Below the pieces are notes generated by a model. It was not told where the DNA came from. It did no database searches and saw nothing but the letters and a program-made list of their open reading frames with translations. From an uncultured Colwellia sp. (GTDB lineage Bacteria > Pseudomonadota > Gammaproteobacteria > Enterobacterales > Alteromonadaceae), in the NCBI GenBank assembly GCA_913020705.1, contig CAJWBY010000120.1:1-15216 (forward strand): a stretch of DNA of 15,216 nucleotides, given 5' to 3'. The translations under genes and the position numbers were made by a program. Every line of letters starts with the position of its first letter. The stretch's first letter is position 1. Shown piece by piece: positions 6,615-13,720 of the stretch.

Positions 6615-7874
6615 ATGCAACTGAGTCTTGGACAAAATACTGTTATTCAATCAAAACAATTAAAAATTGTATTAGAACATGGTAACAAACCTAACAACCT
6701 AGTCATAGATACCAGTGTATTTTTACTCAATGCTACTAACAAGGTAGCTGATGATGAATACTTCATATTTTTTAACAATCCCAATAGGTCTGATATTGGT
6801 GTTGCTTACAATCCACAATCTTCTGAAACAGAAGTCATCCTTTCTAAAGTTCCTGAGTCCATCACTAAAATAGTCTTCACCCTAACAATCAGTGATGGGG
6901 TGACTAAACAGCAGTCATTTAAACAAGTCTCTGGAATTACCTTAAATATTCTCAATAACCAAAACACTATTGCTTCTTTCAGCATGGACACTCATCAAAA
7001 CAGTGAAACTGCTTTGATTATTGGTGAACTCTACCGTAGAAACGATGAATGGAAATTTAGAGCAGTAGGGCAAGGTTTTAACGGTGGCTTACAGCCTCTA
7101 GCAGAATTATATGGTGTTGACATAGGAGAGGGTGAAAATGATCAAGATAGCTCATCTACTGCTGAGAATACTGTATTAAACACTGATGTTACTTCAAATC
7201 TAAGCAAAACAGTTATACCTAAACTCTCAAGTCCTATTAATCTTGAGAAAAAAGGTGAGAAAACAACCATCTCATTGACTAAAGGTGCAAAGGTAACAGC
7301 TTCATTGAAATGGACAACCAACGCTGATCTTGATTTATACTGCTTTTATGTTGATGATTCAGGAAAAGAAGATAAAGTGTATTATCGACAACTAGGTAGT
7401 CTTGATTCTGCTCCCTTTATTAAATTAATGGGCGATAGCCAAGCAGCAGGGGAAGAGGTTGTAGAGTTAATACGCCCTGATAAAATTAAATATGCTCTAA
7501 TAGCAGCTTACAGTGCAGTCAGCAATGGTATTGGTAGCTTCTATTCTTATAAAGCAAAATGTGTGATTACTGATAATCAAGGGCAAGTGATTACAACTCA
7601 CCTTGCTCACAATGATAAATATTCATACTGGGTAGCATTAGCAAAAATTAGCTTCGATGAAAATCAAGTCACTATAGAGAATGTTGAAACCTACTCTAGT
7701 AAGGATAATTTTATTAATGAATTTAAACGTAGAACAGGAACGAATGTGGGTAGCTTCTTTAAAAAAAGCACTAAACAAGTGAATGGTGTGAATAGCTACG
7801 ACCCTGAACGATCTCCTCATCTCTTTAAGGATGGTTCATTTATGATGTCTGTAGGTATTAGGGAGTTCAAGTAG
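6615..7874 (+). CDS. TerD-family stress protein fused to a TerA-like domain
   Basis: 419-aa cytoplasmic protein with two domains. Residues 1-170 form a TerD domain: LSLGQNTVI, DTSVFLLN, DDEYFIFFNNP, the GELYRRNDEWKFRAVGQGF block (137-155) and GGLQPLAELYGVDI. TerD folds bind calcium through acidic residues such as those at D32 and D46-E48. A serine- and threonine-rich linker (about 171-205) follows. Residues 207-350 resemble TerA: LKWTTNADLDLYCFYVD, GSLDSAPFIKLMGD and the later YWVALAKISF, and the end SPHLFKDGSFMMSVGIREF is also typical. Ter proteins are linked to tellurite and oxidative stress resistance, pore-forming colicin and phage tolerance; the substrate here is unknown. No other ter gene (B, C, Z) is in the window, so this is an orphan. 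Domain assignment is firm, function inferred. It has its own promoter upstream and a terminator hairpin just after its stop. No strong Shine-Dalgarno precedes the ATG. Confidence 0.88.
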   Translation: MQLSLGQNTVIQSKQLKIVLEHGNKPNNLVIDTSVFLLNATNKVADDEYFIFFNNPNRSDIGVAYNPQSSETEVILSKVPESITKIVFTLTISDGVTKQQSFKQVSGITLNILNNQNTIASFSMDTHQNSETALIIGELYRRNDEWKFRAVGQGFNGGLQPLAELYGVDIGEGENDQDSSSTAENTVLNTDVTSNLSKTVIPKLSSPINLEKKGEKTTISLTKGAKVTASLKWTTNADLDLYCFYVDDSGKEDKVYYRQLGSLDSAPFIKLMGDSQAAGEEVVELIRPDKIKYALIAAYSAVSNGIGSFYSYKAKCVITDNQGQVITTHLAHNDKYSYWVALAKISFDENQVTIENVETYSSKDNFINEFKRRTGTNVGSFFKKSTKQVNGVNSYDPERSPHLFKDGSFMMSVGIREFK

Positions 7875-7880
7875 CGTAAA

Positions 7881-7911
7881 TTATCTGGCACTGCTTGCCG
7901 ATAAAATTTTT
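7881..7911 (+). terminator. intrinsic terminator of the TerD-TerA gene
   Basis: TTATC and GATAA form the outer stem, GGCA and TGCC the inner stem around CTGCT, with one bulged T. The run AATTTTT follows. It begins 6 bases after the stop codon of the TerD-TerA gene. Confidence 0.6.
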
Positions 7912-8092
7912 ACCCATCTAAAAAATTAACATTATTTTCAAGCTATCTAAAAGGTAGAAATACCACTATAACTATTTGATAAACAAGTATAATATTTATA
8001 TATAACTATTTATTTTAAAATAATAAATTGAATAAAATAAGTTATTTTTGATAAGATTCATCATGATGTTTAGCAAAATTAAACAGTAGGCA

Positions 8093-8125
8093 TAAAAAAA
8101 GCCACTATAAATAGTAGCTCTTTTT
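8093..8125 (+). terminator. candidate (possibly bidirectional) terminator
   Basis: An A-run, then AGC, ACTA, a loop TAAA, TAGT, GCT and a T-run form an imperfect stem flanked by A and T tracts. This is the shape of a small terminator readable from either strand. It would insulate the primase-helicase gene from upstream transcription. Confidence 0.5.
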
Positions 8126-8243
8126 AAAAATTCCATAGCGATTTTAAGATACAAAGTTTTCGAAGACAATTCTTAAAACGCTCAACAAATAAATAGATTT
8201 AGATTATAGAAATTTTCAATAAATTAGTTTGTTTCGGTAAAAA

Positions 8244-8289
8244 TTTTAACAAAATTAATCGTTAAAAGCTGAAATTCTTCCCTAAGAAT
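8244..8289. repeat. two inverted repeats just before the primase-helicase gene
   Basis: TTTTAAC (8244-8250) and GTTAAAA (8261-8267) are exact complements around 10 bases. ATTCTT (8274-8279) and AAGAAT (8284-8289) are exact complements around CCCT. The second ends next to the possible TTG start at 8291. Either could be an autoregulatory site or part of an origin. Confidence 0.4.
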
Positions 8290-8323
8290 ATTGATTATTT
8301 CTATTCAAATCGACACTAACGAT

Positions 8324-11300
8324 ATGAATACGACTCACTACAATCAAAAAAATAAATTTAATAACAATAACTTACCTGAAAAATCATCGTCAAATTCACT
8401 ATTTGATTTTTTATTGAAAAATAGACACATTAAGACTACTCAAGGCACTGATTGCCGTCTTAGTGCAATGGATATTTTATATAATGAGCATGCTGAACTA
8501 TCTTACCTTGCTGCTGAATGTGGTATTGATTGGGATAAGGCACTTCCTTATGTTAATCATTACAGCACCACCATTAAAAATAATATTCATTTAGAGCCTA
8601 AGTATAAAGGCAAAGTAACGATATGGGTTAATATCAAAACCACTCATAATGGACAAGAATACCCTGTTGTTCATTTCAGTACCTTTAAGCATGGTGGCAT
8701 CAATAACACCTTTAATGGCTTTCATTATTTACCTAAACAAACTGAGTTCTTCCCTACCAAGCGTAAAGATAAACAACCTTTAACTGAGTTAGTCACTAAC
8801 AACGCTGAAGCTCAAGCAGATCAAGATGTTTTTCAAAAAGCAAATGAAGATAAATATAAAATTAATCGCTTCAATCAATTTCATCGTTATTTTCAAACAT
8901 TAGAAATTGCCACAGAAAGCCCCTACCTAGAACGTAAACACATCAGCTTTAAGGATATACCTGATAGCTTCACTATCAAGCGTGGCTATGATGATAGAGG
9001 TCAATACATAGCTTATGCCTTACAGAATAATAAAAATAAAGTGGTTGGGTATCAAAAAATTTATGATAAGCCTTTTTATGATACAAGAAATGAGGTGTTC
9101 AGAGACAAAGACTACATCTTTTTACCTAATAGCAAGAATGGTAGCTATGCGTTAATTGGTGATATTTCAGAAAATAGCAATCAAGTAGATATAGGAGAAG
9201 GATTAGCAACTGTTTTAAGCTGCTATATTCAAACAGGCAAAATATCAGCGATTGCCTTAGATAACCATAATCTAAAACATGTCTGTGAAGTGTTTAAAAG
9301 CATTAATATTCGAATCCTAGCGGATAATGACATTAAAGACAGTAAGACTAATGAAGGCAATGTGGGATTATTTTCTGCTCTAAAACTTGCCCATACTTAC
9401 GGAGCAAGTGTTGTTTACCCTGAACTCAACAATAAAAAATGTGATTTTAATGATGTGCTTGTTGAACAAGGGGCAGATGAACTCAAAAAACAATTAGCAT
9501 CTAACAAAATTTTTAAAAATCTTACTCATTTTGAATATTATTGCTATTCAGTCAAATTGGCTCCTCAGCAACAATTCTCTAAAGCCTTAAATAAGGCTTG
9601 TTACTATATTGCTCAAAACATAGCGACTGTTAAGCAATTTAAACAAATGTCTACACAGCTTATAATCTATACAGAGTCTCGTACTGTCTCTAAACAACAT
9701 ATTCGTCAAACCATTAAGCGAATGTTTAAAAATTATGTCTTAGCTGATATTTATAAACGTCATGCTGTCACAAAAATTGAAGGCATTGGTTATATCGATA
9801 TGTCAGATAAAACCAATCAAGAAATTGCCGCTCATATTATTAATGAAAACAAAATTTATGTTGATGTAAGAGGCATGGGATCAGGTAAAACTGAAGTCAT
9901 GTATATTGTGAGTGAATACATAAAAAATAACAGTGATAAAGGCGATTCTCAGATAGTTTATGTGTGTCCTAGGGTATCTTTAGCCAGTGGGGGAGCAAAG
10001 CGGTTAGGGCTTGATTATTACAAAGACATTAACGTTAATTTTGGTCAATACAGTGAACAACTTTCTGTTTGTGTTAATTCTATTCCGTCACACAATATTG
10101 TTAAGACTAAGCTACTTTTATTAGATGAGTTTAGACAAATGTTAGAGTTTATTAGCATTGGGTCAGTTGAAAATCGTATTAAAGTACAAGAAGTGTTGAT
10201 TGAAGCCATTAACAACGCTGATACAGTCATTTTAGCGGATGCTGATTTTAATGATTTCAGTCTAAAATGGTTAAAAGAAAATACCAATAAAAGCATTGAA
10301 GTGATTCAAGCCGATAACATGGAACATAATAAAAATATCACCGTGTTTCAAGATAATGAGTCCATCATAGATGATGCTAATGATCAGCTACGCAATAATC
10401 ACAATATTTGGATTACCAGTGATTCTAAAATCCAAGTCAATAAAACCTTTATTGGCTTAGAAGAATTAGCAAAAGAAATGGGTGAGTTATTAAGTATTGA
10501 ACCCAATGAAACACTGATTATTACAGGAGACAATAAGGGTGATCCTCGACAAAAAAAATTCTTAGAAAACCCTCAAGAAGAATCTAAAAAATACCGTTTA
10601 ATTATTAGCACCCCTGTGATTAGTTCAGGTATTAGCATCACTCATAATCATTTTGATGTTGTGTATGGATTATTCTCTAACGTCATTCCTGCTAATGAAA
10701 TGCTCCAATCTATTGGACGTATTAGAACGGTTAAAGATATTAGAGTTGCCTTCAAAAAAGGGCATAAGAAAACCAGAGAAACCGATGTTAATAAATTAAT
10801 TGATGGTGAAGATTTAAAAAATTCTCGTATTGTTGATGGGCATATTCTTGATATACATCCTATGGCATTTCAACGAGCTGAAATAACCTCTAATACCAAT
10901 AAATCATTGAATAATTTTCGTCAAGAATTTCTAATTCTTGCACAAATTAAAGGTTATTCAATTATGGATAATCAACATATCCATAAGATTAAAGGGTTAG
11001 CCACATTGACCCTAGACAAAGAGGTAGAGCGTATTTACAATGCTCAACCTGTTACTCGAGAAGAAGGATTGAAACTAAAACGTAATATCCCTGACAACCA
11101 GTCAGAACGTGATAGTTTAGATAAATTTTTAGTGGAAGAAATGTCAGGTAACACTGATCATAGCATCACTAAAGATGATATTAAGTTCTACAAGCAACAA
11201 GGTCTACAAGCTATACAAAACTATGAGTTAATTCATGCCAGTATGGTTACGACACAAGCTATTGAATACGATGAATACAAGCGAACACAAGGCGAAACAA

Positions 11301-11638
11301 ACGGCATTTCTAGTCGTGCTTTGTTTATGAAGGGCATTATTGAAAAATTTGAAGATAGGTCATTTAATCACTTTGATATTAACGATGAAATGGATTACCT
11401 CCGTGCTAACCATGCTGAACTCAACATTAACAGGCTAGGTAATTTTAGAGATGTAAGGCGACCGATCATTAAGCTAAAAAATTTACTTATTAAAATGGGT
11501 TATAGCTTAGAACAGGTGGGAAGGGAAAATGCAGTACGAGGTTATAAAATTGTAGAAAATAAACAAGTAGTGACATATGTCGAAAATCGTTTGAAAGCAA
11601 AAATTGAATATTCTGCCGCTATGAACAGTTTTATATAA
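8324..11638 (+). CDS. CyRepA1-type plasmid replication protein: TOPRIM primase plus UL9-like SF2 helicase
   Basis: Very large replication protein. From the ATG at 8324 it is 1104 aa; a TTG at 8291 would add 11 residues (numbers below use the TTG). The N-terminal third has SPYLERKHI (about 210-218), typical of phage and plasmid primases, then a TOPRIM core: IGEGLATVLS with E303, ILADND with D345 and D347, and CDFNDVL (384-390). The second half is a helicase: Walker A GMGSGKTE (528-535), Walker B LLLLDEF with D612 and E613, ISTPVISSGISI (772-783), FDVVYGLF and the arginine finger QSIGRIR (806-812). This pattern fits the CyRepA1/herpes origin-binding (UL9-like) helicase family. It probably primes and unwinds element DNA. 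The last 250 residues are unassigned. No strong Shine-Dalgarno is seen at either start. The gene stands alone between a terminator-like hairpin and a long gap; its stop lies in the loop of a 13-bp inverted repeat. Confidence 0.85.
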   Translation: MNTTHYNQKNKFNNNNLPEKSSSNSLFDFLLKNRHIKTTQGTDCRLSAMDILYNEHAELSYLAAECGIDWDKALPYVNHYSTTIKNNIHLEPKYKGKVTIWVNIKTTHNGQEYPVVHFSTFKHGGINNTFNGFHYLPKQTEFFPTKRKDKQPLTELVTNNAEAQADQDVFQKANEDKYKINRFNQFHRYFQTLEIATESPYLERKHISFKDIPDSFTIKRGYDDRGQYIAYALQNNKNKVVGYQKIYDKPFYDTRNEVFRDKDYIFLPNSKNGSYALIGDISENSNQVDIGEGLATVLSCYIQTGKISAIALDNHNLKHVCEVFKSINIRILADNDIKDSKTNEGNVGLFSALKLAHTYGASVVYPELNNKKCDFNDVLVEQGADELKKQLASNKIFKNLTHFEYYCYSVKLAPQQQFSKALNKACYYIAQNIATVKQFKQMSTQLIIYTESRTVSKQHIRQTIKRMFKNYVLADIYKRHAVTKIEGIGYIDMSDKTNQEIAAHIINENKIYVDVRGMGSGKTEVMYIVSEYIKNNSDKGDSQIVYVCPRVSLASGGAKRLGLDYYKDINVNFGQYSEQLSVCVNSIPSHNIVKTKLLLLDEFRQMLEFISIGSVENRIKVQEVLIEAINNADTVILADADFNDFSLKWLKENTNKSIEVIQADNMEHNKNITVFQDNESIIDDANDQLRNNHNIWITSDSKIQVNKTFIGLEELAKEMGELLSIEPNETLIITGDNKGDPRQKKFLENPQEESKKYRLIISTPVISSGISITHNHFDVVYGLFSNVIPANEMLQSIGRIRTVKDIRVAFKKGHKKTRETDVNKLIDGEDLKNSRIVDGHILDIHPMAFQRAEITSNTNKSLNNFRQEFLILAQIKGYSIMDNQHIHKIKGLATLTLDKEVERIYNAQPVTREEGLKLKRNIPDNQSERDSLDKFLVEEMSGNTDHSITKDDIKFYKQQGLQAIQNYELIHASMVTTQAIEYDEYKRTQGETNGISSRALFMKGIIEKFEDRSFNHFDINDEMDYLRANHAELNINRLGNFRDVRRPIIKLKNLLIKMGYSLEQVGRENAVRGYKIVENKQVVTYVENRLKAKIEYSAAMNSFI

Positions 11639-11664
11639 GAAAAATAATCGTTAGCGGCAGAATA
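11609..11664. repeat. perfect 13-bp inverted repeat spanning the primase-helicase stop codon
   Basis: TATTCTGCCGCTA (11609-11621) and TAGCGGCAGAATA (11652-11664) are exact complements. The 30-base loop contains the TAA stop of the primase-helicase gene. The stem is the longest perfect one in this half of the element, but no T-run follows, so it may act as an RNA-stabilising end or a protein-binding site rather than as an intrinsic terminator. Confidence 0.75.
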
Positions 11665-11683
11665 AATAGCGAGCCTAAAAATA

Positions 11684-11713
11684 AGTAAGGATTCACTTAG
11701 TAAGGATTCACTT
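11684..11713 (+). repeat. perfect 15-bp tandem duplication
   Basis: AGTAAGGATTCACTT occurs twice head to tail in the gap after the primase-helicase gene. The unit is the same length as the duplication inside rep but unrelated in sequence. Confidence 0.85.
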
Positions 11714-11944
11714 GATGAATGATAATTACGTTTAAGTGGACGATAAAGGCTGTTTAAGAGCCGTTAATATTATCAATTACTTGTAAAGATAATTGCGGGA
11801 ATTGCTGGTTCTGGAAGAGCAGGTTCAAATATTTTTTATGAGATAAACAAACAAAGTGCGTTAGAAATCCATTGTAATTCTGTTACACTCCCGTGTATAA
11901 GTATGTGTGTACTTTCAATTACTAGGTCTTGGAAGTATTAAGGG

Positions 11945-11963
11945 CTTCTAAAAGTATTAGAAG
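11945..11963. repeat. 7-bp inverted repeat upstream of the secreted-protein gene
   Basis: CTTCTAA and TTAGAAG are exact complements around AAGTA, about 165-180 bp before the start at 12128. It could be an operator or a small stem-loop. A related GAAGTATTA word lies directly before it. Confidence 0.4.
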
Positions 11964-12041
11964 TTAATTTAAGTTATAGTATCAGTAATGTATCGATTTC
12001 AACTTTATCAAGGTAAGGTAGCATTATATATGTGTGGTGTA

Positions 12042-12058
12042 GCTATTATAATAATAGC
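12042..12058. promoter_or_regulatory. 17-bp palindrome, candidate operator
   Basis: GCTATTAT and ATAATAGC are exact complements around one A. Located about 70-85 bp before the 441-aa secreted-protein gene, it has the size and symmetry of a dimeric regulator site. No regulator gene for it is seen in the window. Confidence 0.4.
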
Positions 12059-12127
12059 GAAATAATACCTATATTAGTAATTTTGAAATAAGATTTTGTA
12101 ATATTAATTAAAAGGGGGATCAAGGAT

Positions 12128-13453
12128 ATGAATAAAATGTTAAGAGTATTAGCTTACTCATTAATCTTAATAAATATAAATAACGTACGAGCTGAATTTA
12201 GTTTTTCAGGTGGAGATTGGAAAATTTATAGAGATATAGGGGTTAATGGCTGTATGGATGATGTGCATAGTAGTTATACATTAAACCTGACAGTTTCTGA
12301 TAGTACTATAAATGGAAATTATAATAATCTTCCCAGTAATGATTCTATTTTTACAGGTAAATTATATTCTTCATCATCCACTGAAGGATTAGTATTGGAT
12401 TTACTTCAAAGTGGTCATCGTCCAGATGGTAGTAATTATAATGCTACTCAGACAGGAGTATTCATTTCTAATGATGAGGTGGTTGGTACATGGTATAGTG
12501 TTGGAGGAGATGGTGGAGACTTTTTATTAGTAAAATCTGGAGTTACTCCAACGACTTCATTACATGAGGAATGTGATTTTTCTAGTCAAATAGACATAGA
12601 TAATACTATTGAACAAGGGAAACAGATTTGTATTGATAACCCAAGTGATTGTGGAATTAATACTACTACAGAGTTAGAGTTACCTGAGAGAGATAAAGTA
12701 AGTCTTACACTTGCTCCTTTAGTAATTGGAGCTGATATTAAATTTGATAGTAATAATGATTTAGGTGTTCGTGTTGAGTTAGCCTCTTATAGTGATCCTG
12801 TAGATGCAATAATTGATGTTGACTTGTTTAATGCTTCAAAGCAGTTAATTAATAGCCATACTTATACAGGTAGTCAGATTGTAGCAGAGACTCAAGGGTT
12901 TGAAGGTGGCGGTAACTTTACAATTGATGATGGAAGTAAAATAAATCAGTATAAGCTTATTATTGAAGATAAGATTTCTGATTTAAATTCAAATGAGATT
13001 AGCTATGCAAGGGTATTCTTTAAGAATAAGAGTGCTTGTAAAACCTTTGGTGAAGAGAGTACTGTGTGTACTAAATATTCATCTGCTTTAATTGCTAATA
13101 CTAATAATTTAGGAGATAGTAACTCACTTGATGCTGGTGAGACTAGGTTTATTAATATTGATGATAATTCGATAGAGGATGCGTCAGATGATATTAATAT
13201 AGAAAGTTTTAGTATTAACTTAAGTCGCATGAGTAGCGCTTCCACTTCTTCTTATATTGGAAATATTTATACAACCATTAATGAATATATTATTGTTATA
13301 AAAGGGATGAGTTTGAGTTCAACCGTATCTGCTAGAGAAGCAACTTTTAAATTAACTCCATCATTTTTACCTGATCCATCCATTGGGGAAAAAGGCAGTT
13401 ATTACGCCACTATAGATGGTAGTATTATTTATGCAGATATATTAGGAAATTAG
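12128..13453 (+). CDS. secreted protein of unknown function, lipocalin-like N-terminal half suspected
   Basis: 441 aa, exported. Residues 1-22 are a Sec signal peptide (basic start, LAYSLILININN core, cleavage after VRA). The N-terminal part (23-135) is predicted all-beta with GDWKIYRD, FTGKLYSS, VVGTWYS and GGDGGDFLLVK, reminiscent of small beta-barrel lipid-binding folds; this is a shape impression only. A motif ICIDNPSDCGI (167-177) resembles a short NPxxCGI element that I recall from secreted gammaproteobacterial proteins. The C-terminal half (about 185-441) is also beta-rich, acidic and without a recognised family. Six cysteines (42, 149, 168, 175, 304, 314) would allow three disulfides, as expected outside the cytoplasm. 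AAGG lies 4 bases and GGGGG about 14 bases before the ATG. A very strong terminator hairpin follows 75 bp after the stop, so it is a single-gene transcript or the last in one. Confidence 0.75.
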   Translation: MNKMLRVLAYSLILININNVRAEFSFSGGDWKIYRDIGVNGCMDDVHSSYTLNLTVSDSTINGNYNNLPSNDSIFTGKLYSSSSTEGLVLDLLQSGHRPDGSNYNATQTGVFISNDEVVGTWYSVGGDGGDFLLVKSGVTPTTSLHEECDFSSQIDIDNTIEQGKQICIDNPSDCGINTTTELELPERDKVSLTLAPLVIGADIKFDSNNDLGVRVELASYSDPVDAIIDVDLFNASKQLINSHTYTGSQIVAETQGFEGGGNFTIDDGSKINQYKLIIEDKISDLNSNEISYARVFFKNKSACKTFGEESTVCTKYSSALIANTNNLGDSNSLDAGETRFINIDDNSIEDASDDINIESFSINLSRMSSASTSSYIGNIYTTINEYIIVIKGMSLSSTVSAREATFKLTPSFLPDPSIGEKGSYYATIDGSIIYADILGN

Positions 13454-13527
13454 TTGTTAATTTATTATTAGATAGCCTTTAGTACGTTATTTGAACGATT
13501 TTATAGCTATATTGGTCTGCTATTCAC

Positions 13528-13564
13528 CCTATGCGAAAAACAAATGTTTTTCGCATAGGTTTTA
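13528..13564 (+). terminator. strong intrinsic terminator
   Basis: CCTATGCGAAAAACA and TGTTTTTCGCATAGG are exact 15-base complements with a 2-base centre, followed by TTTTAAAA. The stem lies between the two secreted-protein genes and should separate them. It can work on the upstream gene; A-rich sequence in the stem may also allow action on the other strand. Confidence 0.8.
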
Positions 13565-13646
13565 AAATCATTATGACAGTTTTGGTACCTTCCTAACTTT
13601 TTACCCAGAGTTTGATTTAAGCATCCAGCTTGATTCGGAGTGGTAG

Positions 13647-13674
13647 TTGATTTGGTTTAGATAGTAGCTATAAG
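13647..13674 (+). promoter_or_regulatory. candidate promoter of the RCC1-like gene
   Basis: TTGATT and TATAAG are 16 bases apart, resembling -35 and -10 boxes. Transcription would start near 13681, some 40 bases before the ATG at 13721. The intrinsic terminator upstream makes a separate promoter here necessary. Confidence 0.4.
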
Positions 13675-13720
13675 AGTATGATAAAATTAATGATATTAAT
13701 AAATATATGGAATTTATATT

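Larger units (their letters stand above)
7912..8323. other. A+T-rich, palindrome-rich gap upstream of the primase-helicase gene
   Basis: No gene is seen. The stretch 7960-8050 is almost pure A+T, with TATAACTATTT present twice, a 14-bp palindrome TTATTTTAAAATAA (8010-8023) and two TTTGATAA copies. A terminator-like hairpin lies at 8093-8125 and two inverted repeats at 8244-8289. The easily melted tract next to a replication gene makes an origin plausible, but no known iteron set was recognised. Confidence 0.45.
11639..12127. other. non-coding gap with tandem and inverted repeats
   Basis: No intact gene. It holds the right arm of the 13-bp inverted repeat, a 15-bp tandem duplication (11684-11713), a weak GGCT/AGCC stem (11748-11762), a 58-codon open frame without ATG (11768-11941, reading IIAGIAGSGRAGSNIFYEI near its start) that may be a gene remnant, an inverted repeat at 11945-11963 and a palindrome at 12042-12058. 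The last two lie where the promoter or operator of the next gene should be. Confidence 0.5.

Noticed and set aside
10045..10296. 83-codon minus-strand open frame within the primase-helicase gene
   Set aside because: Antisense to the conserved Walker B region, without signals of its own.
11609..11664. Integron attC-like recombination site
   Set aside because: The arms lack the RYYYAAC/GTTRRRY boxes, and no integrase or cassette pattern is present.
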